DNA of 64,000 nucleotides from Neobacillus bataviensis (GCF_019969725.1 NZ_JAHXYW010000007.1:124001-188000); one strand, 5' to 3'; positions 41,466 through 51,391 are shown, counted from the stretch's first letter. Notes: generated by a model from the sequence alone, not told the origin. Numbers and translations: made by a program.

Positions 41466-42818
41466 TTGGACATATTTAACTTGGTTTTAATAGCCATTTT
41501 AATTGCATTGACTGCCTTTTTTGTAACTTCAGAGTTTGCTATTGTTAAGATTAGAAGTTCAAGAATTGATCAGTTAATTGAAGAAGGAAATTCGAAGGCT
41601 GTTTCAGCCAAAAAAGTGATTTCGAATCTGGATGAATACCTTTCTGCCTGTCAGCTTGGGATAACCATAACGGCCTTGGGCCTAGGTTGGATTGGGGAAT
41701 CGACTATAGAGCATTTGCTCGGTCCTGTTTTCTTAAAACTAAACATTCCCGAGGGAGCAACGGAAATATTATCAATTGCGATTGCATTTGCTTCGATTAC
41801 ATTTTTACATGTAGTTGTTGGTGAACTTGCTCCAAAAACACTGGCGATTCAAAAAGCTGAGTTCATAACCCTCACGGTAGCACGTCCGTTAATCATCTTT
41901 TATAAGATTATGTATCCGTTTATTTGGGTACTAAATGGTTCAGCGCGTATTGTATCCAGTATTTTTGGCTTAAAGCCTGTTTCCGAAAACGAGATCGCTC
42001 ATACAGAGGAAGAGCTTCGAATTATCCTATCTGAAAGCTATAAAAGTGGTGAGATTAACCAATCAGAGTTTAAGTATGTAAATAAAATTTTTGAATTTGA
42101 TAATCGGATTGCAAAAGAAATTATGGTTCCTAGAACGGAAATTGTTTCTTTATCGAAGGATGATACGTTAGAGACCTTTCTTGAGGTAACACGTGAGGAA
42201 AAATTCACAAGATATCCAATTATTGATGGAGATAAGGACCACATCATTGGGCTTGTGAATATTAAGGAAATGGTGACAGATTTAATTGGAAATGAGAATT
42301 TATCAAAACAAACATTAGAAGGCTATACTCGTCCGATTATTAGAGTAATAGAAACAATTCCAATTCATGATTTGCTGGTAAAAATGCAAAAAGACCGGAT
42401 GCACATGGCTGTATTAATGGATGAATATGGCGGTACCTCAGGTCTTGTAACTGTTGAAGATATTCTTGAAGAAATTGTGGGCGAAATTCGCGACGAATTT
42501 GATATGGATGAAATTCCGATGATCCGCAAGATAAAAGAAAACCATTATATCATTGATTCAAAAGTATTAGTCAGCGAAGTGAATGATTTATTGGGCGTAG
42601 AAATCGACGATGAAGATGTTGATACAATTGGCGGCTGGATTCTAACTGAAAATTACGAGGCAAAAGAAGGCGACGTCATGATTCACGAATCCTATACTTT
42701 TAAAATCCTTGATATGGAAGAACATCATATTAAATATATTGAAGTGACGAAAAATGCACATAACGGTGAAGCTACCATACAGCAAATCGCCGTATCCAAG
42801 TCGGAAGTATTATCCTAA
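41466..42818 (+). CDS. CNNM/CorC-family membrane protein, second copy
   Basis: 450 residues with the same layout as the first copy: CNNM membrane domain (TSEFAIVKIRSSR, VVGELAPKTLAIQKAE), CBS pair (MVPRTEIVSL, FTRYPIIDGD, MAVLMDEYGGTSGLVT) and CorC_HlyC domain, plus 15 extra C-terminal residues. The start is TTG with AAGGG six bases upstream, and this site is in a hairpin. The two proteins are close paralogues, so a tandem duplication with the MerR-type gene between them is likely. Divalent cation handling is inferred from the family. Confidence 0.88.
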   Translation: MDIFNLVLIAILIALTAFFVTSEFAIVKIRSSRIDQLIEEGNSKAVSAKKVISNLDEYLSACQLGITITALGLGWIGESTIEHLLGPVFLKLNIPEGATEILSIAIAFASITFLHVVVGELAPKTLAIQKAEFITLTVARPLIIFYKIMYPFIWVLNGSARIVSSIFGLKPVSENEIAHTEEELRIILSESYKSGEINQSEFKYVNKIFEFDNRIAKEIMVPRTEIVSLSKDDTLETFLEVTREEKFTRYPIIDGDKDHIIGLVNIKEMVTDLIGNENLSKQTLEGYTRPIIRVIETIPIHDLLVKMQKDRMHMAVLMDEYGGTSGLVTVEDILEEIVGEIRDEFDMDEIPMIRKIKENHYIIDSKVLVSEVNDLLGVEIDDEDVDTIGGWILTENYEAKEGDVMIHESYTFKILDMEEHHIKYIEVTKNAHNGEATIQQIAVSKSEVLS

Positions 42819-42830
42819 AGAAATGTTATT

Positions 42831-42862
42831 AAAAAAAGACCAAAATGATTGGTCTTTTTTTT
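42831..42862 (+). terminator. Terminator of the second CNNM gene
   Basis: The perfect stem AAAAGACCA/TGGTCTTTT is followed by eight T residues. Confidence 0.85.
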
Positions 42863-42935
42863 GCTTTTGATTGTACATTTGCCTAATCATCATTGGGAGA
42901 AAAATCATATGTTACTCGTAGGGGGGGTGAAGAAC

Positions 42936-43118
42936 ATGAATTATGCAGCTGGTTTATATTTAGCTTGTATTTTAGCAGGCTTTGCCTTAATAAAAATGCC
43001 AACTATCGGTTTTTTAGCTGGCCTTTATCCTTTTTTTCATATCGTTGGAGCCCTGGCCATTCTAATTTTTGCTTTTGCACTTATTTATTATGGAATAAAA
43101 GCACTTATTAAAAGTTAG
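42936..43118 (+). CDS. Small two-helix membrane protein
   Basis: 60 residues: two membrane helices (residues about 3-27 and 33-54) joined by a short loop containing Pro and Gly. I do not recognise it. The ATG at 42936 follows GGGGGGGTG at good spacing. A bidirectional terminator lies shortly downstream. Nothing in the sequence suggests its role. Confidence 0.6.
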   Translation: MNYAAGLYLACILAGFALIKMPTIGFLAGLYPFFHIVGALAILIFAFALIYYGIKALIKS

Positions 43119-43140
43119 TAAACGCTTTCGATTCTGGATT

Positions 43141-43178
43141 AAAAAAGATCAGGTTGTCCGTAACCTGATCTTTTTTTA
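43141..43178. terminator. Bidirectional terminator
   Basis: The stem AAAAAAGATCAGGTT/AACCTGATCTTTTTTT is perfect with a short loop, between two converging genes. Confidence 0.85.
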
Positions 43179-43187
43179 TGAAATCCT

Positions 43188-43484
43188 TTATTTCGATTTA
43201 ATCATAATAATTTCTTCTTCAGCTTTCGCTATTTTGACTAAATGAGAATCGAGCCGGCGATTAATATTTTGAATTTCGTTGCTCCTTGCCTCCTCAATTC
43301 GCTGAAGAGATTCTTTAATATCAGATAGATCAATTTGGTTCACAGCCACTCTGTGTTCGATACTATCTACTTTTTCTAATCTAGTAAGTCGTTTTTCAAT
43401 AGTATCTAATGTTTCATTAAATTTATTAATTAAAGTTTTGATATCATTAATATTCGCTGTCAAGTTTTCAAGTTCACGATCCAT
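43188..43484 (-). CDS. Small coiled-coil protein
   Basis: 98 residues, almost wholly a coiled coil (heptads such as LENLTANINDIKTLINKFNETLDTIEKRLTRLEKV), with no membrane segment, Cys or Trp. GGGGAG lies eight bases before the ATG at 43484. I do not recognise a named family. It could form oligomers or act as an adaptor. The gene is monocistronic and ends in a shared terminator. Confidence 0.65.
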   Translation of the reverse strand: MDRELENLTANINDIKTLINKFNETLDTIEKRLTRLEKVDSIEHRVAVNQIDLSDIKESLQRIEEARSNEIQNINRRLDSHLVKIAKAEEEIIMIKSK

Positions 43485-43737
43485 GGTATCATCTCCCCTT
43501 CTTGTTGTCATTATTTTATCATCGTTTGCACTATGATGAAGTTGTTAAAAGCAACAACAATGTGAACACTTCGAAACAAAAACGTGAACATTTTTTTAAT
43601 TCGTCCTGAATGGCAGAAGTCCGTGAATATTATCACAGGCAGAACACTTAAAAAATTATATTCTTGCAATATAGGGAAAAGATACTTCTTTCCTTTTTAA
43701 AGTGATTCTTACCACGTGAAAAGGTTGGTGTAAAAAT

Positions 43738-44049
43738 ATGTTCATATCAATTGATGAAAAGGCTGCCAGATGGTTCACTAAAGAGTTTGAATGTAATAAG
43801 CCATTTAGTATTCGAATGTTCCCAAGATATGCTGGATTTGGGCAACAGCATAAAGGCTATAGCCTTGCCTTCTCTGCGGAAACTCCTGAAGACATAGGTT
43901 TTACAAAAGAAATAAACGGTATTACTTTTTATATTGAAGGAAACGATGTATGGTTTTTTGAAAATACGGAAACATATTTGTCAGTTAATGACCTGATAGA
44001 TGAATTGCAGGTTGCCTTTAAGGAAGAAATCGCAACTGCCATTAATTAA
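43738..44049 (+). CDS. HesB/YneR-like protein without the iron-sulfur cysteines
   Basis: 103 residues with the HesB/IscA-like fold pattern (MFISIDEKAARWF, GFGQQHKGYSLAF, ITFYIEGNDVWFFE). The three Cys residues that bind the cluster in A-type carriers are missing; the only Cys is near residue 19. It resembles the YneR-type proteins of Bacillus, whose function is unknown. A role in iron-sulfur assembly is doubtful. Confidence 0.7.
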   Translation: MFISIDEKAARWFTKEFECNKPFSIRMFPRYAGFGQQHKGYSLAFSAETPEDIGFTKEINGITFYIEGNDVWFFENTETYLSVNDLIDELQVAFKEEIATAIN

Positions 44050-44055
44050 AGGGAA

Positions 44056-44088
44056 AAAGCAAGCCGGATTAATCTGGCTTGCTTTTTT
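44056..44088. terminator. Bidirectional terminator
   Basis: AAAGCAAGCC pairs with GGCTTGCTTT, with a T-run on both sides, between converging genes. Confidence 0.85.
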
Positions 44089-44095
44089 CACTTGT

Positions 44096-44635
44096 TTAGT
44101 TTACTTGTTTATCTAAGCTTGGAGCAAGCAATTTTGCCACCTCAAAAACTGCAGCAAGCTTTTGCTCACCTTGTGCAAAGGTTGCATCCGCTGCATCAAA
44201 TGCTGGCCTGTCTTTTTTCAATTCATCAGCCTTCGCTTGATAAGATGCAGCATAATCCTTAACAGCAGCCTCAAGATCCGCTTTCTGATCCTTTAATTCA
44301 GCAGGAATTTGCAGACTATTTAGGTCAGTTGCTACTGCTGCAGCAGATGCACTAGCAGCAGCTCTATCCTCATCTGTAGGCAATTCCTCAGGTTTCGCAT
44401 CTTCCTTTGAGGCCTTCGCAACGTAAGCATTTAAATCAACATCTTTTGCGTTAATACGCTTACCAAGATCCATATAGAATTTGACTAATTCTTTTTTTAC
44501 ATCAACTTTAGGAGCAGCTGCTTCTTGAGATTCTTTTGTGTCCTTCTCAGCTGTCTTCTCCTCGTTGCTGCTTGAGCAGGCTGCAAGACCAGCAGCCATC
44601 GTTAAAGCTGATAATAATAACAAAAACTTCTTCAT
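44096..44635 (-). CDS. Secreted lipoprotein of unknown function
   Basis: 179 residues. A lipoprotein signal peptide ends in GLAAC (lipidated Cys at residue 20) and is followed by a Ser/Glu-rich linker. The remaining 130 residues are helical, rich in Ala, Asp, Glu and Lys. I do not recognise the domain. GGGGG lies before the ATG. It is downstream of, and on the same strand as, the giant secreted protein gene, but a terminator separates them. Confidence 0.75.
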   Translation of the reverse strand: MKKFLLLLSALTMAAGLAACSSSNEEKTAEKDTKESQEAAAPKVDVKKELVKFYMDLGKRINAKDVDLNAYVAKASKEDAKPEELPTDEDRAAASASAAAVATDLNSLQIPAELKDQKADLEAAVKDYAASYQAKADELKKDRPAFDAADATFAQGEQKLAAVFEVAKLLAPSLDKQVN

Positions 44636-44751
44636 ATTGTTTTCCCCCTAATAATCTTTTTATAAGCCTTGCAAATTTTACAACATTTAATAAGACGAAA
44701 GATATAAAAAAAGGTTTCAAAGATAATAATTTTATCACCAATTACAGAAAT

Positions 44752-44790
44752 CAGAACAAAACCTCCTCTCATTATGAGAGGAGGTTTTGT
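44752..44790 (-). terminator. Terminator of the giant secreted protein gene
   Basis: AACCTCCTCTC pairs with GAGAGGAGGTT (perfect 11-bp stem), followed on the minus strand by TTTGTT. The tail is weak. Confidence 0.7.
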
Positions 44791-44803
44791 TTATAGGTGC
44801 TGA

Positions 44804-47800
44804 TTATTGAATCCAGGCACCATCTTTCCCAATTTTATACTTACCAATCATGGTATTGACAGCCATATGCCCGTCATTGTATAAATAGTACCACTTGTTG
44901 CTTACTTTAATCCAGCCGGTTGCCATAGAACCGTCTGCATTTAAGTAATACCATTTTCCACTTAATTGAACCCATGAACTTGCCTTCATGATTCCTTTTG
45001 CATCAACGTAATACCATTTTTTGCCTGATTGAATCCATGAATTTGTTTTCATGACTCCATTATTATCGACAAAGTACCATTTGCCGTTGGAAAGAATCCA
45101 CTTATTAGTTGCCATTTTTCCATTTGCAGCAACATAATACCACTTACCGCTTGATAGTACCCATGCATTTGAAAGCATTGAACCGTTTCCTGCAAAATAG
45201 AACCAAGAGCCGTCGATTTCTTTCCATCCAGTAACCATGGTGTATTCTTCTTCGTCAAGGAAATATTTCTTTCCGGCAATTTCTAACCAGCCACTTACTA
45301 ATTCTCCAGTTACAGGATCAATATAAAGCCAAACGTTCTTATCGACTTCAATCCAACCGGTTTCAGCTTTAATTACTGTGGTTTCTACTTTTTCACTTAC
45401 ATTACTAGCAGCATCAGTAGCTGTCAGAACTAATACCGTACCTACTGCCTGTGCAGGGATTTCAATTTCAAAGTATCCATCCTCGTCAGCAATACCTGAG
45501 CCGATCAACTTATCCTTTACTCTTACTTCAACGTTTGAACCTGCATCTGCATAACCAGCTATAAAAGTATCGAATTGTGTTACATCATAGATTAATTCTG
45601 GCACTGAAGGTGCAATTACGTTCATTACAATTACTTCATACGCATTACTTTCATTTCCTGCAGCATCTACAGCTGTTACAAGGATCTTTGTACCTGCAGC
45701 CTGCTTCTCAATAGTAATAGAGAATTTTCCTTCTGCATCTGCTACTGCTTTTCCGATTTCTTGGCTGCCTACTTTTGCAATTACAGTTGCGTTAACTTCG
45801 GCAGTTCCAGTGATGACAACATCGTTTTTCGAAACTGGATAGGCTATCGGTGTTTTTGGTGCTGTAGCATCGCTGACAGTTACAGTCACTTCAGTACTTA
45901 TGTTGCCTGTTGCATCGGCTGCTGTTACGATAATCTTTTTGCCTGCTACTTGTTTTTCAATGGTGATAGTAAATTTGCCTTCTGCATCGGCTGTTGCCTT
46001 ACCGATTTCTTGGCCGTCAACTTTCGCAACAACTGTTGCTCCAGCTTCCGCTGTTCCGGATATTACAGTATCATTCTCAGATACTGGTTGTACTACAGGT
46101 GCTTCTGGCGCCGTAGTATCCGGTGCAATCGTACCAACTAATTCCTTTGTATCTCTTACACGAATACGTGTACCCTGTGCAAAGGCACCAGATAGACCGA
46201 CTGCTTCAAGAGTGTCACCTTTTGAAAGATCTGGTACTGGACCACTTTGGTTCACAATGTAACCGTCCGTAAAGACTAATACATCACCAGAGCCATCATT
46301 GATGACATAAGAATTTTCATCAAACTTAGAGACTACAGTTCCCTTCACCTTTACAAGCAGTCCTTGGTTCGCAGCAGAAGTTGCTTCACCAGTTGCTACT
46401 TGTTTCGGCTGGACAGGATCGCCTGAGCCCAGTTTAATAACATCATTTGCAAATGTAGTAAACTCTAATTCTTTGTTATTTTCGAAAGTCTTAATATGAC
46501 CATACACACGCACTTTGTCGCCTGGTTTAATCGAACCTTCTGGAACCTCTTGGAATGCCATAATACCGCCAGTGGCATCCTGCACGTAGAAGGCATCAAA
46601 GAAATTGCCTGCACCTGTTACAACAGTCCCTTCTACGACTACATCTGTTCCATCGGCTAGCGTGCGCACATCCGCAATGTTTGAAACCTTTGTTTCACGA
46701 TGAGCTAACCAGTTGATTGTGTTAAGAGTGAATTCGTCGTTACCTTTTGGTTCAAACGATTCATCCATTTGCTTATCATTGAAAATATTCATTCCTGATA
46801 CAACGATACGGCCTTGATCTCCAATTTCCTCTGATGCAATCATAGGAATGGCTGAACCGCCAGTTGTATCGGATATGGAATCATAAGTGTATCCACCCTT
46901 GATATTGCCTTGATAGGTTGTTTCATTACCTTTTGCGAGGATGACAACCTTGCCGCTTTCTGTTAGCGCCTGGTTATCAACACCTGAAAGACTTGTTCCG
47001 CTGTAATAATCGATAAACGATACGCGGTCAGTGATATAGTTTGAAACTAAACCAGGATGTAATCTCACAGCATATGGGCTGACTTTTGGATCACTCCAGA
47101 AGTTACCTGTTTTGCTGTCATCAAATACCCCGTCGTTACCCAAACGGATAGATGAACCAATATCACTTAATAATACATTGTTAATCGTAGGGTCTGTGCT
47201 GTTATTGCTTTTTCCAGCCATTAACAGGGAGCCGCCGTTTTTCACGAACTTCGCTACGGCTGCATTTTCATCAGCTGTTAAAGCTGTTCTTGCGTGTGTT
47301 AAAACTAATACTTTTACACTGCTTAACACATCGTCGGTAAGTGCCACTTTATTTTCAACTACTGTGTAGCCTTCTTTTTGAAGCATGAGTGTAAATGCTT
47401 TTAAGTTGTCTTTATACGTACCACCGTCAGCACTTGTATTTTCGTTGCCATGGTTAGCATCGATTAATACTTTAATACCAAGCGGTTCTTTGATTTGGAC
47501 TGGAACCGTAAAGGTGGTATCACCAAGATCTAAGCCATCAAGTGATGTAACAACGGCAATGAGCTTATGGTCACCTTTAATCGGACTTGCCCAAGTTGCT
47601 GTGGCAACCGCTGATCCTTTAGAAAGAATCGAAGAAATGTTGTTTGTGCCAATTAAGTTTTCAGGCTTAACTTCATCGTAATAAAAGTCTACCTTAAGGT
47701 TTTTCACTACTTCTGTTCCGTTGTTGGCAACAGTTGCTTTTAATGTTGCAGGGTTGCCGCCGACGATTGCTCCGCCATCAACGTCAATGCTGTTCACTTT

Positions 47801-50800
47801 TACATCAACAGCTTCTTCTTTTGACCAGATTGGTGCAGAGTAAATGCGTTCGCCATCCATTTGGGTAACCTTAACCACAAACCATTGCTGTCCGCCTGTT
47901 ACGGTGTATGATGGATTCCAAGTGAATTCTTTTTCCATCGGTGAATAGGAATCTACTACTTTTCCACCATTTGTAATTAACTCAACCTTAGAAATTCTAT
48001 CATCAGACTTATAAGATGTTGGAAGGTAGTTATAGTCGCTATCATTATGCGCTTCAGCCACTAAGTCGCTTCCTGTGATTTTGAAGCTCAATTTTTTGCT
48101 GTCTACTGTTGAACCCATGTAGTAGCCATTTGCTAGTACATCTAACGTGAAGTTCGGATCTTCTTCCATGTACACGCGCATATTTCGCATGGAGTGAAGA
48201 AGGGATGCTTGAGAAAGATCGTCCGCTACGATAACGGTACGAGCATTAACTTGGCCCCATGTTCCTTCATGGTTGTCTTCTCCATAAGTCGGAGCTACGT
48301 GCCAGCCTAAATCAAGAGCTGAGTAAAACTTGGTTTCAGCATTTGCATAACCATAGTGGCCAGAACCATTACCAACTTCTAACATAGTAAAGAGCTTGTC
48401 CACATCTTTGTTATACGGTTTAAAGTTATTAAATGCATTTGCAGACATATCTGGGTGGTTAAACTGTCCTACGATATCGTCGTATGTCATAACCCAAGCA
48501 TAATATTGATTTAAATCTTGGTATTGTTTCCCATTAATGTTTCGGTCGATAAAATTGTCGGTTCCGAAGATATTGGAGTGACCCCATGTAGTAGAAGTCA
48601 TTTCGAATGCTGGGAATACTACATAATCACTGGTTGTGTATTGCTTAGCCAGGTCTTTTGTTAATTGCCACTGTGAGCCGCCCGTACGCTCCTGCATTCC
48701 ATCACGTACTACTGTATCTGTACCTAATTTTTCCGGGTCGATATCATGTGAGTGGTCAGAGAAAGCAAACCAATCATAATGATGGGCTTTACCAGCCTTT
48801 AAGGCATCCTCCGGTGTACCAGCACCATCGTGTGAAATATTCGTGTGGTTGTGTGTTGTACCACGGTAATGATTACCGCCAGTAAAACGTGGAACCACTT
48901 CAAATGTCCATTCTTTTTCATTTAGGTTGCCTTTGCTGTCTTTGGCAGAAACCTTTACTGTATGGGTTCCTAGTGCAAGATCACTTTCAGGAACATATTT
49001 CACTTGTGTTCTGCTAATGGTTGCAGCAGGGGCAGTAAGCTCCTGGCCATCCAGCCAAAAATGAACAGTTGTGTCGTCCACACCGCTTGGGTCGTCCAGT
49101 AACGCTGAAATTTCCGGAGTCGGGCTTTCTACTTTATCTCCAGACTGTGGAGTTTCACCTGTAATCGCTGGTCCTGTTTCATCTGCTACCAATGCCACTG
49201 CATATGGAACTGCACTTGTTCCAGCTGATTGGACTTGCGTACCTGCTTTTGCTTCGATGTAATATTCGAATCCGCTTTGCGGTACATCGGCTGCATTTAA
49301 TGTAGCTGTATAGCGTCCGTCGCCGCCATTTACCATTGGTAATGCAGTATATTCAGTAGCATCTTTTGCTCTGTAGTATACCGTTACAGATTCTGCACCA
49401 TCGGCATTCGCCTCGAATTCAACGTTTGTATCTTTGTATACTTGTGTTAATGCTGTGTGTGTAATGCCTAAAATTGGAGCAATATCTTTCACTTCGCGTG
49501 GATATACTTGATATCCGTTTGTTGCTGAAGCATTCGTTGTATATTGACCTAAAACACCTGTAATGACATAGCTTTTTCCAATGATTAAATCAGTATCAGG
49601 TTTAATACCAGTTGCGCCCATAACCCTGATGGTTGTCGTCTTGTTGTTTTCATCAACAAACGTAACATTATAGTTAGGGCCGCCTGTAACTGCTGAAACC
49701 TTGCCAGAAATAGTTACTAGACTTCCTTCAATTGGCTCAGCTGTTACATACGTATTTAAATCTAGAATGGTTAGATTTTTTGGTGTTGGGATTGCATTTC
49801 CTTCGCTGATTTTTTCAATTGAAGTAGGTTCAAATTCCGTTAAGCCGTTATAAACTAGTACTTTACCAGTAATCCGTAATTTATCGCCTTTCAAAACCTT
49901 ATATCCGATATCAAGAGATGAGCTGAAAATGTTGATACCAGCTGTATCATCTTGAAGATAGAAGTTTTGCTTTTGCGTTCCAAGAATTTGGTTATCGACG
50001 GTGGCAACACCTTCAACCGTGAAGAACTTATTCAGGTTTACCGGCTGCCCTTTCGAATCAGAAGCACGAACGTCCGCAAGTTTCGAAACAGCCGTTGTAT
50101 CGGCTTTTGTCACCGAAACAGGAACACTTTCTAACTTGATTCCCGTTGCAGAGCTAGTAATTTGCGTTACATAGACTGTATTAGGAGCATTTTTGATCGT
50201 TACAGAGAAATCTCCTGATGTTCCTGCTTTGACTTCTTGTGTATTTAATTGTTCTTCTTTCGTTGCAGTTTCATTTGGATAAACATTAATGATGCCATTT
50301 GCTGCAGCAGCACCGACGCCGCCAATTAATGTTCCTGCGCCATCGGTTACAACATAACTTAATTTCGCTTGTGCTACTTGTGCACTTGCTGTCGCTAAAT
50401 CAATTTTAATAGCAGCACTTTCAGCCAGATCAGTCTGGGTAGCCGCTACATAGACAGTCGATAATGTTGTTGTAAAACTAATATCAAAAGAACCATCAGC
50501 ATTCGCTGTTCCAGTAGCAAGAGCTGTGCCTTTGGACGCGGTTTCATAAATATTAATAGTAGAATTTGCTTCAGCAGCCTCTGCTAGACCTGTTACTTTT
50601 GCTGAAGTGCCATCTTGTAAAAATTGAATGTTCATTCCATTTGGCTGCAAGCTAGTCACTGGAACCATAGGCTCTTCAGTAGGGCTCGCAGTATTCCTTG
50701 GTGCAGCAACTGGTCCTACATAAAAGTCTGCCGCGTTATCATCTGTATCCCATGCGTTTCCTTTACTAGGAGATGGGTCTACGTTCGCATAAGGGCGACG

Positions 50801-51349
50801 TTGGACACTTGTTGTGTTAGATGGGGCTTTAGTTGCTGCTAGTCCTTCATAAGCATTCGCAGAGCCCATACCGACAAAGTCTACTGTATCATCAGGTTTC
50901 GTACCTGATGCTGCAGTGGTTTTGTCTTTGAATAATGCGATTTTAGCTCCTGTACCAGACATCGCTAAAGCGCCTGATGCATCAACAGCTGGAAGATCCA
51001 CTCCATTGCCGGCACCAGCACCTTCTCCAATGAGGTAATAACCATGAGCTTTAATCGTTCCCTTTAGAGGAGTTACCTGCCAACTTGTTCCAGATGTGGA
51101 CGCATATTGGACAGACCAGTTATCAAGGACAATATCTTCATTCGTTGGATTGTATAACTCGATAAAGTCGTTCTTATAAGGCGCCCCCGAATTACCTCCC
51201 CCACCAAAATACTGGGAAATAACAACATGATCAGCTTGCTCGGCATGAGCCCTGCCAATGAAACTGCTTGGCAAAAATGTGCTGATCAGTAGCAGCGCTG
51301 CCATAAACGTACTTGTCCAGCGCTTAAACTTCCGATTGCTTGCTATCAT
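44804..51349 (-). CDS. Giant secreted modular protein: lamin-tail, OB, PHP-like and cell-wall-binding domains
   Basis: 2181 residues. In order: signal peptide (1-36, cleavage after AHA); a lamin-tail domain (about 40-190, with FIELYNPTNEDIVLDNWSVQY); Ig-like modules; OB-like repeats (about 430-620); more Ig-like modules. A PHP/CehA-type metallohydrolase domain follows (about 825-1090, with GTTHNHTNISHDG, AFSDHSHD and GEDNHEG). Next are an amidotransferase-like Rossmann region (about 1290-1550), a further OB pair (about 1553-1750) and three Ig repeats (about 1755-1990). Seven to eight choline/glucan-type repeats (about 2000-2180, W...GKWYYVD..G.M) probably bind the wall. It is likely a surface phosphoesterase or nuclease; this is inference. 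A cre site lies upstream. Confidence 0.85.
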   Translation of the reverse strand: MIASNRKFKRWTSTFMAALLLISTFLPSSFIGRAHAEQADHVVISQYFGGGGNSGAPYKNDFIELYNPTNEDIVLDNWSVQYASTSGTSWQVTPLKGTIKAHGYYLIGEGAGAGNGVDLPAVDASGALAMSGTGAKIALFKDKTTAASGTKPDDTVDFVGMGSANAYEGLAATKAPSNTTSVQRRPYANVDPSPSKGNAWDTDDNAADFYVGPVAAPRNTASPTEEPMVPVTSLQPNGMNIQFLQDGTSAKVTGLAEAAEANSTINIYETASKGTALATGTANADGSFDISFTTTLSTVYVAATQTDLAESAAIKIDLATASAQVAQAKLSYVVTDGAGTLIGGVGAAAANGIINVYPNETATKEEQLNTQEVKAGTSGDFSVTIKNAPNTVYVTQITSSATGIKLESVPVSVTKADTTAVSKLADVRASDSKGQPVNLNKFFTVEGVATVDNQILGTQKQNFYLQDDTAGINIFSSSLDIGYKVLKGDKLRITGKVLVYNGLTEFEPTSIEKISEGNAIPTPKNLTILDLNTYVTAEPIEGSLVTISGKVSAVTGGPNYNVTFVDENNKTTTIRVMGATGIKPDTDLIIGKSYVITGVLGQYTTNASATNGYQVYPREVKDIAPILGITHTALTQVYKDTNVEFEANADGAESVTVYYRAKDATEYTALPMVNGGDGRYTATLNAADVPQSGFEYYIEAKAGTQVQSAGTSAVPYAVALVADETGPAITGETPQSGDKVESPTPEISALLDDPSGVDDTTVHFWLDGQELTAPAATISRTQVKYVPESDLALGTHTVKVSAKDSKGNLNEKEWTFEVVPRFTGGNHYRGTTHNHTNISHDGAGTPEDALKAGKAHHYDWFAFSDHSHDIDPEKLGTDTVVRDGMQERTGGSQWQLTKDLAKQYTTSDYVVFPAFEMTSTTWGHSNIFGTDNFIDRNINGKQYQDLNQYYAWVMTYDDIVGQFNHPDMSANAFNNFKPYNKDVDKLFTMLEVGNGSGHYGYANAETKFYSALDLGWHVAPTYGEDNHEGTWGQVNARTVIVADDLSQASLLHSMRNMRVYMEEDPNFTLDVLANGYYMGSTVDSKKLSFKITGSDLVAEAHNDSDYNYLPTSYKSDDRISKVELITNGGKVVDSYSPMEKEFTWNPSYTVTGGQQWFVVKVTQMDGERIYSAPIWSKEEAVDVKVNSIDVDGGAIVGGNPATLKATVANNGTEVVKNLKVDFYYDEVKPENLIGTNNISSILSKGSAVATATWASPIKGDHKLIAVVTSLDGLDLGDTTFTVPVQIKEPLGIKVLIDANHGNENTSADGGTYKDNLKAFTLMLQKEGYTVVENKVALTDDVLSSVKVLVLTHARTALTADENAAVAKFVKNGGSLLMAGKSNNSTDPTINNVLLSDIGSSIRLGNDGVFDDSKTGNFWSDPKVSPYAVRLHPGLVSNYITDRVSFIDYYSGTSLSGVDNQALTESGKVVILAKGNETTYQGNIKGGYTYDSISDTTGGSAIPMIASEEIGDQGRIVVSGMNIFNDKQMDESFEPKGNDEFTLNTINWLAHRETKVSNIADVRTLADGTDVVVEGTVVTGAGNFFDAFYVQDATGGIMAFQEVPEGSIKPGDKVRVYGHIKTFENNKELEFTTFANDVIKLGSGDPVQPKQVATGEATSAANQGLLVKVKGTVVSKFDENSYVINDGSGDVLVFTDGYIVNQSGPVPDLSKGDTLEAVGLSGAFAQGTRIRVRDTKELVGTIAPDTTAPEAPVVQPVSENDTVISGTAEAGATVVAKVDGQEIGKATADAEGKFTITIEKQVAGKKIIVTAADATGNISTEVTVTVSDATAPKTPIAYPVSKNDVVITGTAEVNATVIAKVGSQEIGKAVADAEGKFSITIEKQAAGTKILVTAVDAAGNESNAYEVIVMNVIAPSVPELIYDVTQFDTFIAGYADAGSNVEVRVKDKLIGSGIADEDGYFEIEIPAQAVGTVLVLTATDAASNVSEKVETTVIKAETGWIEVDKNVWLYIDPVTGELVSGWLEIAGKKYFLDEEEYTMVTGWKEIDGSWFYFAGNGSMLSNAWVLSSGKWYYVAANGKMATNKWILSNGKWYFVDNNGVMKTNSWIQSGKKWYYVDAKGIMKASSWVQLSGKWYYLNADGSMATGWIKVSNKWYYLYNDGHMAVNTMIGKYKIGKDGAWIQ

Positions 51350-51391
51350 TCACATACCACCTTTTGTCTGTAAATTTTGAAAACGCAAAAT

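Noticed and set aside
43121..43137. cre-like sequence (AAACGCTTTCG) after the small membrane protein gene
   Set aside because: Two mismatches in fixed positions and a location after a stop codon, with no promoter nearby.
43520..43737. Possible small gene or RNA between the coiled-coil and HesB-like genes
   Set aside because: Only A/T-rich sequence and a short inverted repeat (GTTGTT...AACAAC); no reading frame with a ribosome binding site.
44804..45370. Tandem repeats at the 3' end of the giant gene as a possible CRISPR or mobile repeat
   Set aside because: The periodicity is that of coding wall-binding repeats (about 20 codons each), with diverged codons; there are no spacers.
45761..46262. 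Cys/Val-rich reading frames opposite the giant secreted protein gene
   Set aside because: They are antisense to repeated Ig modules and mirror their codon pattern; no start signals.
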